From Vermamoeba vermiformis (Eukaryota > Tubulinea > Echinamoebida), in contig JBEWZL010000056.1 of NCBI GenBank assembly GCA_045837725.1, forward strand, positions 310,001 through 374,000: DNA of 64,000 bases, written 5' to 3'. The notes under the pieces were generated by a model, which did no database searches, was not told where the DNA came from, and saw only the letters and a list, made by a program, of their open reading frames with translations. Positions 1 to 11,265 of the stretch are shown here, one piece after another. A program made the position numbers and the translations under genes. Positions within the stretch are counted from its first letter, which is position 1, and every line of letters begins with the position of its first letter.

Positions 1-180
1 CTTCATGTTGTATTCTTGGACGATAGGACGGATGTCTGCAGCTTTGAACGACCGCGCGTAGATCTTGCGTACACTTTGCTTGGAGCCACACATCTTGCAC
101 ACAAAATCATTTGTTTTGCGCAGCTGTTGTGCTTGAAAGGATTGGCACGAGTAGCAGCGCACTACGATGTGTTCGGGCAT
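1..180 (-). CDS. MRNIP-like (UPF0544) protein, N-terminal part
   Basis: The reverse strand opens with ATG at 180 and reads to the window edge without a stop, so the gene is cut at position 1. The product begins MPEHIVVRCYSCQSFQAQQ and contains two CxxC pairs (CYSC near residue 9 and CKMC near residue 29) followed by KQSVRKIYARS. This pattern of two zinc-knuckle-like cysteine pairs and the QxxQLRK and GSKQS stretches matches the N-terminus of MRN complex-interacting protein, which in animals promotes ATM signalling at DNA breaks. Only about 60 residues are visible, so the assignment rests on this conserved N-terminal module. Function in this organism is inferred. Confidence 0.6.
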   Translation of the reverse strand, partial: MPEHIVVRCYSCQSFQAQQLRKTNDFVCKMCGSKQSVRKIYARSFKAADIRPIVQEYNMK

Positions 181-742
181 CTGAAATTAGCGGAAATTAA
201 TAATGCACAATCTTATAAACCAAAGATATACAGAATTGCACTATTGAATATAGAACTGCGTGAATTAATTATATAAATTGTGTCTGGTAAATTTTCAATG
301 TTGGATCTACCTTTAATTTAATTAAACTTCGTGGTGTGGCAAGTCAAACAGAGGATTGCAAACTCAATCGAGCAGTGGTGCGGAGTTGTGAGAACCAATC
401 AGAGCAAATCAAATTCAATAGGCACAAATCTCTTGTCTGTGCTTGTCACCGCAATCATAAATCAAAACTGCGAGGCATTCACACAATTGATAATCATTGA
501 GTTGATTGGCTGCACCTCATGATCTCATTTTGAACCTTGTACTCTAGCAGAGCCTACAGAGCATGGCCATCACACTTTACATGCCATTAGAGTTTGGTAA
601 GCGGAACTTTGTGGGCAAATTGAATTATTCGATTAATTCAATTTAATTTTGATACTCAATTAATACTGGCCATTTATTATTTAAAATGATACGTGCTTTA
701 TTAACATCAACATAATAATAATATTCAGCAGTCATTTAAAAC
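181..742. other. Intergenic, divergent promoter region
   Basis: AT-rich spacer between the divergent MRNIP-like and F-box genes. It holds short ORFs with no family resemblance and a run of AATTGATTAATTCAATT-like palindromic sequence near 620-660. I see no RNA gene or repeat element here. It probably carries both promoters. Confidence 0.5.
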
Positions 743-3736
743 ATGTCGGACCCCTTTTATGCGCGAAGTGATCCGCTATGCATGTCTCTCGAGCAATCGC
801 TGCACGAGAATAGAGACCTTGCCGCTAAACTACTCGAAGACGTGGCTAAGACTGAAGAGCTCTTAATATCATTGCACAAACAACTCAAGAAAGCTAAAGA
901 ATTCACATCTGCACTCGATCATCAACTCCTCTCTCGCCGCGCAGAGTTGAAGTAAGCTACTACAACTATATGTACTATTACTAACGCCGTGGTTCTAGCG
1001 CGCACTACAAACAGCTCGCTGAGCAGTACGGCGTGCCACTCGAACAGCTGTCCGTGATCACGCTGCTCTCAGACGAGCTCTATTTGGCTATATTTACCTA
1101 CTTTGACTACGTCACGCTCACTGAAATTTCAACGGTAAGTGGCACGTGCTCGCAAATAGACTGCTGATTATGACACGTTTGACAGGTGAGCAAGAAGTGG
1201 CTCACTCTCACGCGGGACAATTCGCTCTGGCTGGCACTGTTCATCAAGTACGCACTGTGCTATAAATAGACCTCTTTTCACTGAAATCACGTGACTGACA
1301 CGTGTCCGCAGAGCCAAAGACAAGTACGTGCCCGAGAGTGTGCGCGAACAAGACCGCAAACGACGCGCGGCACAAGAAGAGCGCCAGAAGAGTTTGACGG
1401 CGCTGAGTGGACTGCACAAACACAAGCGTCGCCTGACTGCTGACAAGCGCGGCACGGAGCTCAGACCTCGCCTGCCCTGTTACTACGCGCACTGGTACCA
1501 CTACTTTGCTGATCGCATGCGCGTGCACAGTTGGGTCTGGCCCGAGACTGCAGCACCGCGCAGCAGACGCGAGGCAGTGGGATTTGGTGCGCCGGAGCCT
1601 GGCTGGGCCCTGGCACTCGAGGACTGCGCGCTGAGTCAACTGCGTCACGGCCGCGTGGAGCTGTTTGACAAGCTGACGGTGGTGCTGGCGGATGTGCAGC
1701 ACGATCTCAACAAGAACTGTAAGTAGTCACGTGATCGCGTGCGAGGGCAGAACTAACGGACCAATCAGCGAACATCTTGACCACTGACGGACTCAACTGC
1801 GACCAGCACGAGCAGTGGGCGGACAGTCTCAGTCTCAAGGCACAGACCAAGACGCCATTCGACGCTGCACTCTTGTGCGAGCGCGCAGTGGACAAGTACT
1901 TGACAGCTGTCAAACAGTTCGAGGACAAATATCTCGCGTCAGTTGACAGCGCACTCGAGGACACTGCGCGTGACAGTCCTGTGCGGCTGTTGACCTCCAA
2001 GCACGACTACAGACGACTCGTCGACTCGCTGCTCAATGAACGCGAGTTACACGCACACGTCGCACGCTATTTGACACGTGTCAATGTCAACAACGTGAAC
2101 ATCAACAACACCAATCAGCTCAACTTTGACGCGCAGCCCCCAAAAGTGTTTGACTTCAGCACTGCATTGACAGCTGTCAGTGAAGAGCTCTCGGGCACTG
2201 ACACTGCGCACACAAGTCTCGATTTGACACCTGTCACATCGTCGAGCTTTGACTTCACCTCCAGTGGCGAACAACTGGATTCAGTGAACCAGCTGTCACT
2301 GGCCCTCAAATTCAATCTAAAAATGGAATCAGCGCCGACCTCCCCCGCAACGAGTGGCGGCAGTTGGAAGAAGAAACGTGTCAAACAGCGGCGTCTCTCG
2401 TTAGGCGAGTGGTCCACACAGCCCAAGCCTCAGTCGCGCACGCACGACGCACTGACCAGTCCACGCGCTACAGCTCAGATCACTGCTGGAAAGACGACGG
2501 ACAAGAAATCAGACCTTGCTGTTATTCGCAAGCACGTGATCTTGACCTTCAAATTGGCCTCCACAGTGATTCGTCTCGCGGAATTACTCGCCACTCAATT
2601 CAGCACGCAGAGTCACAGCGAAGAGATTGGCTTTGTGCTCGCGTTGTATCACATGGCTGAACTGCTGTGCACGCGCCTCATCACTGTGCTGCACACTGAT
2701 TGGCTGCAGACCACGTGGTCACGCTCAGATGACACCGACACCACGGCAAGCACGAGCAGCAGCGGCAGCATTGGCACGAGTGACGAGTTCAGAGCGTGTT
2801 TGAGCGGCAACAACAGTCCGCGCAGTGACCCTGGTGACAGTTCAGGTGTCAACGTGTCACTCGGCAAGTCAGGGCCCCTCGACTTCCAGCAAGAGAGTTA
2901 CTGCTTCTATTGCGGCATCAGAAAGAACCAGTACTTCTCGCTCAAAGTCATCACCGCTCTCGCTCTGCTTCATGAACGACGCGCAAAATTACTGCAACAA
3001 CTGCTCAAAGAAGAAGGGCAAAGTCACGTGGCAGCAGTGCACAGTCCGCGACAACAATCTCCGCGCTCGAGATCTGCCCACAATTCTCCGCTGTCCAGTC
3101 CTCGCGTGACAGGTGCTGCCGGTCGATCACGGCAGCTTTCATTTTTGCTGACAGTACTGCGCCAGTACGAGACATTTGCAGCTCTGCGCAGTTATTTGCA
3201 CATTGAATACGACGCAACACGTCTCGTGAATGAGTATCTCGGAGCGGTGTCCGAAGAGCGCGTGCACGAGTTGTCAGGTCGCGAGTTGAATCACGCGACA
3301 TTTTGTCTGCAACAAGTCACCGCGCTCGATGTCGCCGATCACCAGTCACTGTTTGAACTCGCGCGCATCTATGCGGTCATGGTACGTGGCCTGTTGTGAA
3401 CTAACTCGGGTGCGTACTCACTAGTGTTTGCAGGGCAATGAAGTGGAGTGCGAGAAGGTGTTGGCGCGGTGTGCGACGGGTGACAGGTGTTCAGGGCCGC
3501 TGGATCTGGACGACTTTGACAAGTACCGCCACACTGCCTGGTTCAGAACCGTTGTGCAGGTGCAACGTCCTACTCCGAGTGTGCCTGAACGACTCGATCA
3601 CGTGACTCTCAATCTGCCAGGGCTGCCTGAAGAGCCGACGGCCCAGGGTAGAAAAATGTTCAAAGCGAAGAAGCGCGTCACTCCGATCGGCACCATTCCC
3701 GAATCTGACGGCAAACCTGAGCCCGAACCAAAATAA
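743..3736 (+). CDS. Large F-box protein
   Basis: Six exons join in frame: 743-951, 999-1134, 1186-1247, 1312-1718, 1769-3381, 3434-3736, giving about 909 aa. Residues about 5-70 are a predicted coiled coil rich in E, K and L. They are followed by an F-box near residues 88-130 (ITLLSDELYLAIFTYFDYVT, then VSKKWLTLTRDNSLWLALF), the module that docks on Skp1 in SCF ubiquitin ligases. The remaining ~750 residues are acidic and Ser/Thr-rich low-complexity sequence with two helical blocks and no substrate-binding repeat that I recognise. The final exon ends in a proline and lysine-rich tail. Introns are 47-64 nt with standard GT-AG ends. Role inferred: substrate receptor of an SCF complex, target unknown. 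Confidence 0.75.
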
Positions 3737-4223
3737 CAATGTACTGAACCCATTAATTTATTTGTACTATAGTCACTTTGTAAATATTAGCTCTAGTTAC
3801 ACTTCAAAAGCTTAAATGAAGCATGCCGATAATCGACTGCTACTTACTCGCTACTAACTTGACGCGTCATCGCTTTTGCGGGAAGTATATTCGTACTTAA
3901 TTAAAGTACTCTTGCACAAGGTGCAACAGATTACAGTGCTTTATCGAGTATAGGACCAAAACAAAAGAACGAAAACTCGTTGACAGCTTACCTGACAAGA
4001 ACCTCGATCTACTTTTGGTGAGGCTGCAGAATATTGACGTGCTTATTGACAAGAACGATAGGTCATCCAAATTCCGATGCCTCATCATTCTCTGTTGTTC
4101 TCGCTGATTAGCGACCACAATTGCGATCCGATCTGATCTTCGAAAAAAACCAAAAAACAAACAAATAATTACAGCTTAGCGCATGGCCTATCATTAATCA
4201 CTCCAAATATATGATTACCAGTC
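3737..4223. other. Intergenic spacer with no recognised feature
   Basis: AT-rich spacer between two same-strand genes. It contains a reverse-strand ORF (3897-4160) of unusual composition with no family resemblance. It likely holds the 3' end of the F-box transcript and the promoter of the homeobox gene. I see no repeat or RNA gene. Confidence 0.4.
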
Positions 4224-5397
4224 ATGGAACAGAGACGAAACGACAATTTGCAGCAGAAGCCGACAAATCCACCAAGATATTTATTGCAACCTTTCCAACA
4301 ATATTTACCTCCGCCAGCAGAACAAGACATTTATTATAGTGCCCCTAACTATGCCTATCATCATGCTACTCAAGGCCCACTTACTGCGCATCAAACACAC
4401 GTTTTCGATTCATTCGGCGCGTCATCTGTCACCGGACTCGACTCGGATTCGCATCACTATGACGAGCTATATGCGGATATAGAACAACTCGTCAGTGTCA
4501 TTAATACGAGCGAATCATTAGGCATAGAGACGCATGCTTTACCGCTCGATCTTCGACGCAGTTCGGCAGCAGCGCAGCGCATTTACGGCGCCGTGACCGC
4601 GCAGAGTGAGGTGCCTGTGACTGACATGCAACGCGTCGTGTCTGCACTGCACGATGTGACGACTGGTAAGTGACGCACAGAACTGCAGATCCAATTCAAT
4701 CGATTTATTGTCATTGCGCGACTTACTTAATGCTCGCTATAATGACCACCTTGTTATTATTAGACTACAACTACACGCACTTGCAACTCCTCGAACAAGT
4801 GGATCAGATCTGCACCGCGGTGACGCACGAGTCCGAGCAACAGTTCCAGCACGTGCTGCACGCACCACTCACGGGCAAGCAAGACGCGCACGACGACGAG
4901 CTCGTGTTTCACGTGACTGCAGTCAACACGGCACACGATGCACCGCGCCACCAGCTGATCGATGTGCGCATCACTGACGCCAAGCCCAAGCGTGCTGTCA
5001 CTCGCCGCGGCAATCTGCCACGTGACAGTGTCGCGCTGTTGAAGAAATGGTGAGAGTTCTCGACCAGGGCTGTCACGTGACTGACACTGTTCGTTTGCAG
5101 GTTCTACGAGCACCGCGCCAATCCGTACCCGAGTGACGACGAGAAGCGCGTGTTGATGTCCGCGACGCGCTTGACGAGCACGCAACTGACCAACTGGTAC
5201 GTGTGAACAGTGCCGATGTCGCATGGTGATTGTGTGTGGGGGTCACTAACTAGTCGCGCAGGTTCATCAATGCAAGAAGACGATTGACAAAAAAGGCAAT
5301 GGCCAGTCCATCGGACAGCTCCGAGCCCGATCTCGATGACGAGCACGTGACTGAGACGTATTCACTGGAGGACACGCACAACGATGAAGTCACGTGA
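4224..5397 (+). CDS. TALE-class homeodomain transcription factor
   Basis: Four exons (4224-4665, 4764-5049, 5101-5196, 5262-5397) give 319 aa. The homeodomain lies at about residues 227-289. It shows the TALE three-residue loop extension with its P-Y-P signature (ANPYPSDDEK) and the recognition helix LTNWFINARRRL, with the invariant W, F, N and R. TALE proteins (KNOX, MEIS, PBC, TGIF and protist relatives) bind TGAC-type sites and often heterodimerise. The N-terminal 220 residues are Q/P-rich and then helical, without a KNOX, MEIS or PBC domain that I can recognise. The tail after the homeodomain is short and acidic. Two introns split the homeodomain, both inside Trp codons. DNA-binding function is secure from the fold; targets are unknown. 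Confidence 0.93.
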
Positions 5398-5496
5398 TCG
5401 GTGGGGTGGTCGCTGAGTGTTGTTTGCCAAATTAGGAGTGTGTCGGGAGCCATCGACATCACGTGATGTGACCAAATAGAGGTCAGTGAACGCCGT

Positions 5497-6826
5497 TCAT
5501 GAATCAGTGTCACGTGACAATAAATCGAAGCTGTACAACTCATTGCACTGTTTGATGAACTGTTCGAGCTCCTCAATGACACCTGTCACTTTGCGACCCT
5601 TGCCAGCACGCAGTTGTTCGAGTTGCTGCACCTTGTCGCGGTAGGACTTGTACGCGCGCTGCACCGTGTCGTGACTGGCGATCAGTCGTCGCAGTTGCAG
5701 TCGTTGCTGTTGTTCGAGCAGTGCCACGTGCCGCGTCAGTTGCGTCGTGCTCTCACCCTCGCCCTCGTGTTCGATCACGTGCTCGGGATTGATGTTCAGG
5801 TCCACGTCTTGATCAGTCACGTGCTCCTCTTGCCGTTTTAGGACACGTTCAATCTCCTCGCGCTGTTTCATCATCACCGAGAGCACCCACGGATCATCCT
5901 GACCAATCACGTGACGGACAGGTGGCGCAGCAGTCACGTGACGCGGCGGTGCAGTGAGTTCCATGGACTCGGCGCTGTCCTCCAACCAGGGCATGTCCAC
6001 GTCATCGTCGCTGTCAAACGCGTCGCCTTCAAAGCTAGCACTGTCCGCATGTGAGTCGTAGTCCTGCGAGTCCTCGGACTTGACTGCTGCGCGCTCTGCT
6101 TCGGCACTGTCTTCTTCTTGACGCGAAATTTCATCTTCCGAGTGCTGTGATTGGTCACGTGACTTGTGCCCGTACCGATGACCCGCGCCGATCATGCGTC
6201 CAGGGCGCGCAACGGGTGCTAGTTCTACTCCGCCCAGTGTGCGCCACTGTACGAAACTGGTGCCGCGTGAGTGGATGTGCCTTGTTAACGAGCTGAACTG
6301 ACTCACCTCGTGTATTCTTCGGACTGCAACACTTCTTCGAGCTGTTCGCGCGTCAAGTGAGGTACGAGTGGTGCAGCGAGTGCGAATACATCTTGTTTGA
6401 GCTTGTCGGCGAGCTGTTGCGCTGTGTGCAGCTGATTGAACTGATCGCGCTGCTCGGGGCGCATGTTGTTCACCATCCTATGCAGCAATATTTTTAAGTG
6501 GATGTATAGTATACTAGTGTAAATAGGACAATAGACATATTAAAAAAATAATTTTTTGACATTTTTCTAATTAATTCCTACTTGCTTAAAGCGATCCGTT
6601 GCCGATCCTCTTCATTAACACGCACAATAGTTGGAACAAGATCACTGTGCGACACAAAATGTAACATGCATGCACGGCGACCAACTTGCACTGCCAATCC
6701 GCTCGTGCTGATCTCTTCGCGCAAAGCAGCGCGCCACTCGTCAACATTGTGAACGGTGCAATAGCGGAACCAGGGACTAGAGACACGTCCCCTGCATATG
6801 AAACAATACTGCATGCTAGCACTCAT
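5497..6826 (-). CDS. Unrecognised acidic protein with N-terminal Cys cluster and C-terminal coiled coil
   Basis: Three exons (6582-6826, 6307-6477, 5497-6256) join in frame to 391 aa. The start is the ATG at 6826, beginning MSASMQYCFICRGRVSSPWF. The N-terminus has CxxC followed by C and H residues that could bind zinc. Residues 80-140 are helical and Q/L-rich, followed by a conserved-looking patch (QWRTLGGVELAPVARPG). Next come a long D/E/S-rich segment and a C-terminal coiled coil (about residues 290-385, heptads of L with R/Q/E). I do not recognise the family. It is convergent with the homeobox gene. A nuclear scaffold role is only a guess from composition. Confidence 0.7.
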
Positions 6827-6912
6827 GGTGTTGTATCTCAAGGCAAACAAAAAAATAACTTTATTGCCTGCAAACCAAACACTAGCACGGGGGACTATAC
6901 TACACACTAGGC

Positions 6913-8689
6913 CTACAAGTGAATAATCTTGTCGCGGTACTGATCAATGTTCTCCCAAGTCAGCAGCACCAGATCGCGCTTGTTGAGCGGTTGTTTGGTG
7001 ATGGGACACACGTTCTTCGGATCTTGCAACAAACTCTTGAGCCAGGTCTGATAGCCCAACACGTGTCCATAGGGTGATATAGCGGGCTTCTGCACCTCTT
7101 CAAATGTGATGGGATCGATGTAGCCAGGCAGTGGGTTGTCCACATCCGCCTCTTCTTCAGGCACGGCAGCACTCGTGTCCTCTTCAGGCTCCACACGCTG
7201 CTTCTTCTTCTTGAGCGAGGGGCGGTAGTCGCGGTCATCACCGTCCTCGTCACCTGTCGAGCGCGTCACCTTGCGCTTCTTCTTTGCCGGCCCTGGCTGG
7301 GCGGTGGTCTGCGTGGGCGTGGCGACAATCTTGGGCTCATCTGTCTTGGTCTCTTTGTCACCCTCGCCCTCTGTCAGTCACTCGTTAGTACCCCCCTCAC
7401 ACACACACTACTCGCACTACGTACTGCGCTTGCTCGGGAAGATGAAGTGTGCCTTGCCGTTCTCGTCGATGGCGTAGCGATTGTCCGTGATTTCACCGCA
7501 CTCGATCAGCTGTCGATAGAAGTTGGCGCACTGATAGCCCACGCGACCGTAGATAGCCTTGGAGAATATGCCCCACTGCCCATTCACACCGACCTCGTTC
7601 ATGCGCTGAAAGAATGCTTTCTTCTCGGCCTCCGTCCACTTGCCGTTGCGCTGTATCTCACCAGGCTCGTTGAAGCGGTAGTAGTACGCATTCGGATTCT
7701 CATCGCGCAACTTCCACGCTCTCATGCGCGCACCTGACCAGCCTTCTGTGTGCCCCTGCGCAATAGCATCGTCGAGCTTGAGCTTGGGAATGGTGATCTT
7801 CTTCTTCTTCTTGCGCGTACCCCCCTCGCTGACCTCGCTCTCAGAGTCGTCCTCGTCCTCTTTCTTCTCCTTCTTCTCTTCACTCGCGTCCTCTTCGCGC
7901 TTTCTCTTCGTGCCGCGACTCTTGCGCTTCTTCTTGCTCTGATACTCATCGTCTTGATCTTCTTCGACCTCCATGCCATCACTCTTGGCTTGAGTGTGGT
8001 TGTTGTTGGCACCATTGCTGTTGTTCATCGTGCTGTATTGCTTGGCGATCTGATGGCGCGTGTGGATCAAGTGCTGCAGATCTGTCAACAAACTGATTGC
8101 CTCTTCTTCATCACCACCGCACTCATCGAGCACCATCAGTGCCTCTTCATCGGTCACATATTCGTGGACTAGTTTGATGGACTTCAATTTCTTGGAGTTG
8201 ATGCGCTTTTCAAACTCTTTGTACTGGATCTGCTGGTGCTTGATCCGTTTCTCGATGATCTCTTGTTCTTTTTGCGTCACCTCTTCATTGCGGACATCTT
8301 GTTTTTGCACTGTTTCAATGCGGGTGCCCTCTTCAATGATTTGGTGCAAGGACTTGGACAGATCTTCTGATTGTTCGGACAACGATTGGTCATCGCGCGC
8401 AGAGACTGAATTTTGTTCAACTGTATTGGCTTTATTCTGTTCATCGAGCAAACGGCGGATGTTGCTCACTGGCGGGGCAGTTTGTCCTGGGGAAGAAAGT
8501 ATTTGAATTTTTATATTATAATCATTATTATAATAAAAATAGAACAAAAAAGTATAATAATCAAGCATTTGTTGATTGGTGCTTACTGCGAATGTTGAGC
8601 TGTGAAACGAGCTGAGTGACCTGCTCTTCGAAAAATACCGTATCTGGAAAAGCGTCACCCTTGGCTTTCTTCTTTTTTTCAAATGGCAT
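6913..8689 (-). CDS. Myb/SANT-like and U-box domain protein
   Basis: Three exons (8587-8689, 7425-8486, 6913-7370) give 540 aa. The true start is the ATG at 8689 (MPFEKKKKAKG), in a different frame from the longest open reading in exon 2. Features in order: a basic N-terminus; an acidic helical region; a UBA-like patch (EEALMVLDECGGDEEEAISL, about 170-190); a K/E-rich nuclear-localisation stretch; a Myb/SANT-like segment (GKWTEAEKKAFFQR to YQCANFYRQLI, about 330-372); a second acidic/basic linker; and a U-box at about 469-535 (GYIDPITFEEVQKPAISPYG, CPITKQPLNKRDL). U-boxes recruit E2 enzymes, so this is a probable nuclear E3 ubiquitin ligase that may bind chromatin. Domain assignments are from motif reading; the substrate is unknown. 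Confidence 0.8.
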
Positions 8690-8860
8690 TCGTGTTGCTG
8701 CAGATTCAATAGCAATCAAATTAATCAAATTTTGGCGGCAAAATCAAAGGAAGGACCAGCCGAACATGAACATCCGTGGCCGCTGGACCAGTGTATGGAG
8801 CAAGTATAACGCAAGCAATCAAGTGAATTAAGTAGAAAAACATGTTTATAACTGTCCCAG

Positions 8861-10195
8861 TCAGTGGTCGTGGTAGATCCTCACTTGGAACTCGCCCTCA
8901 CTGTTTGCAACACCACGATACATGCCCCGTGAGTTAAACGGAGCAATAACATTGTATTCTTTATCCACGGCAATCAGTCCTATAATTCAAAGGTCACACA
9001 TGAGAAACAAATCCTAATCAAGTACGTGCCTCCATCACCCGCAATCAGCTCTTGTTCGAGAATGCATTGCGCTGCATGTTCAAGCGAGTCTTGACCAAAG
9101 CGAACACGAGCAGCGAGTTGATATGCGACTTGATGACGAATGAACTGCTCTCCTCGCCCAGTGCACGAGACTGCGAGCTGCGCATTGGCATAGGTACCGG
9201 CACCAATCAGCGGACTGTCCCCTACTCGCCCCACCATCTTGTTGCTGAGACCACCCGTACTCGTACCTGCCACTGCATGACTTGTAAGTACAGAGCTCGT
9301 ATACAACACGCAGTACGCACCGAGCTGACCGTGCGTGTCAATCGCTACACAGCCCACAGTGCCTTTGACGTCGTGTTTGCGTCTCACTGAGGCCTCGTCT
9401 TGCTCACTGCGAGTGCGCAGCCTACAGAGTGTCAGCGTGAGTGTGAACTGTGAACTGTCGCGTACCACTTGTCTTTGACCCTCTCGGTCGTGAAATAGCC
9501 TAGTACACACAACAGAATGAGTACTGGATGGTGACACCTGTCGCGTACTGTTCTCAACCATGTCTAAGTGCTTCTCTTTCGCCAAGCTCTCCGCGCCCTC
9601 TCCGGTGATCATCACGTGTGGAGTATCGGTCATAATCACTCGAGCGAGTTTAATAGGATTCTTTACGTGTCTGTAGAGCTATTAATAAAAAGAACAAGTA
9701 AAATAGCAAGTTAGTTACTTTAATCCCGAAGCAGAGCCGCATTTTAACGAGGAACCATCCATAATCGATGCCTCGAGCATATGTTGGCCTTTGCAGTGTT
9801 CGAAGTATTAAACACTTTATTATTTAGTCAAATTTACCTGAAACGTCAAGCACCGATCCAACACCAGCATTAAATAAGGGGCAATCTGATATTCGTTAAC
9901 AGCTTAAAATGGAGTGGTAGTACCTTCTAACTTGACGATTGCCGCTTCTACAACGTCTAGAGCTCGCGCACCACTTTGCAGCATTGTGACGCATTCTCGC
10001 AAAATCTTTTGCCAATTTAATCGAAGCTACAAAAATCTGTAGTAACTTACGCTTCCTAGCACATTGTAATGCTCATTTTCTTCGTCAGGGGTAATATTGA
10101 TAAATCCTGCACCAGATCAGTACGATAAAAACCATATCTCTTTATTTACCTGCACCTCCGTGTATTGCAACAGCCCAACGTTGTCGAGTATCCAT
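8861..10195 (-). CDS. Isoaspartyl peptidase/L-asparaginase (ASRGL1-type Ntn hydrolase)
   Basis: Ten small exons join to 313 aa: 10150-10195, 10051-10106, 9924-10026, 9838-9885, 9719-9788, 9549-9670, 9466-9499, 9321-9421, 9030-9272, 8861-8979. The length matches the animal and plant enzyme (about 310). The N-terminus reads RQRWAVAIHGGAG. The autocleavage site is HDVKGTVGCVAID, with Thr181 as the expected nucleophile after cleavage into two chains. The glycine-rich TSTGG and GDSPLIGAGTYAN motifs follow. The enzyme hydrolyses asparagine and beta-aspartyl peptides formed by protein ageing. Introns are 24-53 nt. The last intron (8980-9029) appears to use a GC donor, because only that splice preserves GDGGLIAVD. 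The gene is divergent from eS17. Confidence 0.93.
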
Positions 10196-10353
10196 TTGTT
10201 TCAAACGAAAGAAATTACGATCTTGCGCTCGGTTTGGTCAGACCCAAAAAAATTCAGCCAAAAATTTCTTCGGATAGCGAAAAAAAAATGTCGTGTTTGG
10301 TTTGCCTCCTCTGTCTCTTTCCTCTTCCAGCACAAGGCGTAACCACAGATACA
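10196..10353. promoter_or_regulatory. Short divergent promoter between isoaspartyl peptidase and eS17
   Basis: Only about 160 bp separate the two start codons. Near the eS17 start there is a pyrimidine-rich run (ctctgtctctttcctcttcc at about 10308-10327), which resembles the 5' terminal oligopyrimidine or acceptor tract common in ribosomal protein genes. No TATA box is obvious. The regulatory reading is inference. Confidence 0.4.
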
Positions 10354-10977
10354 ATGGTGCGTTATAATCAACGGAATTATTAGTTGAAATGAAAATAATA
10401 TCATCGAACCAACGGAATACAGCAATAATACGCCAAATACATTTGGCCTTCTACGGATACAAAATAATGTTATTATTACAATATATATTGGAGTAATATT
10501 ATTATAATTATTAATTAAATTCAATAGGGTCGTGTTCGAACAAAGACTGTTAAGAAGGCTGCTAAGCTCATCGTCGAGCAATATTACACTAAGTTGGGTA
10601 CTGACTTCCAAACCAACAAGAAGATCTGCGAAGAAGCCGCCGTAATCCCCTCAAAGAGATTGCGCAACAAGATTGCTGGTTTCGTTACGCACTTGATGTG
10701 GCGTATTAGCAAGGGACCCGTCATCGGCATCTCCCTCAAGTTGCAAGAAGAGGAGCGTGAAAGAAGAGAAAACGTTATCCCTGACGTCTCCTTCATTGAA
10801 GAGCTTTTGGAACAAATCGAAGTTGACGACGAGACCGACGAAATGGTCAATGCTTTGGGATTCGGCAAATTGAAGGGTGTTTCTAAGATCCAAGTTCAAC
10901 AAACTTACAACCCCAGAGAGCACAGACCCCGCCGCGAGAAGGGTGAAAAGCCAGCCGTTCAACAACAACAACAGTAA
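10354..10977 (+). CDS. RPS17: 40S ribosomal protein eS17 (RPS17)
   Basis: Two exons, 10354-10356 and 10528-10977, give 150 aa. The first coding exon is just the ATG; exon 2 opens with [13 protein letters not shown], the invariant eS17 N-terminus. Downstream [20 protein letters not shown] and the IPDVSFIEE segment are also diagnostic. The tail is extended by five glutamines. It is a component of the small-subunit head, acting in the cytosol. Codon choice is strongly biased, as in the SAM synthetase and DD3-3 genes, and the palindromic words common elsewhere in the window are absent, consistent with high expression. The start-codon-only exon is supported by phase and by the missing Met in exon 2. 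Confidence 0.97.
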
Positions 10978-11265
10978 ATATGTTCGACCAATAAACCAAA
11001 TTTAAAAAATTATTAGATCCGCTTTGTAATCAAACTTGTCTCGAAGATATTTTAGACGTCATACCGTTAATCTCAAGGTTGTAATAGCAGATTGGGGGAC
11101 AAAAGATCATTACACTCTTTATTAACTGCTGGCTACAAAGATATTTTCTGGTCAGTTGAATCCAAGCCCACAAAATTACGAAGCTGAAGCGATTAAAGAC
11201 ACAGAGAACTGATTTTAATATCGCATATCCACAACTTTTATTATATTATCCGGGGACAAAATAAC

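Noticed and set aside
3897-4160. Reverse-strand ORF in the spacer before the homeobox gene
   Set aside because: No recognisable motif, poor composition, no splice partner.
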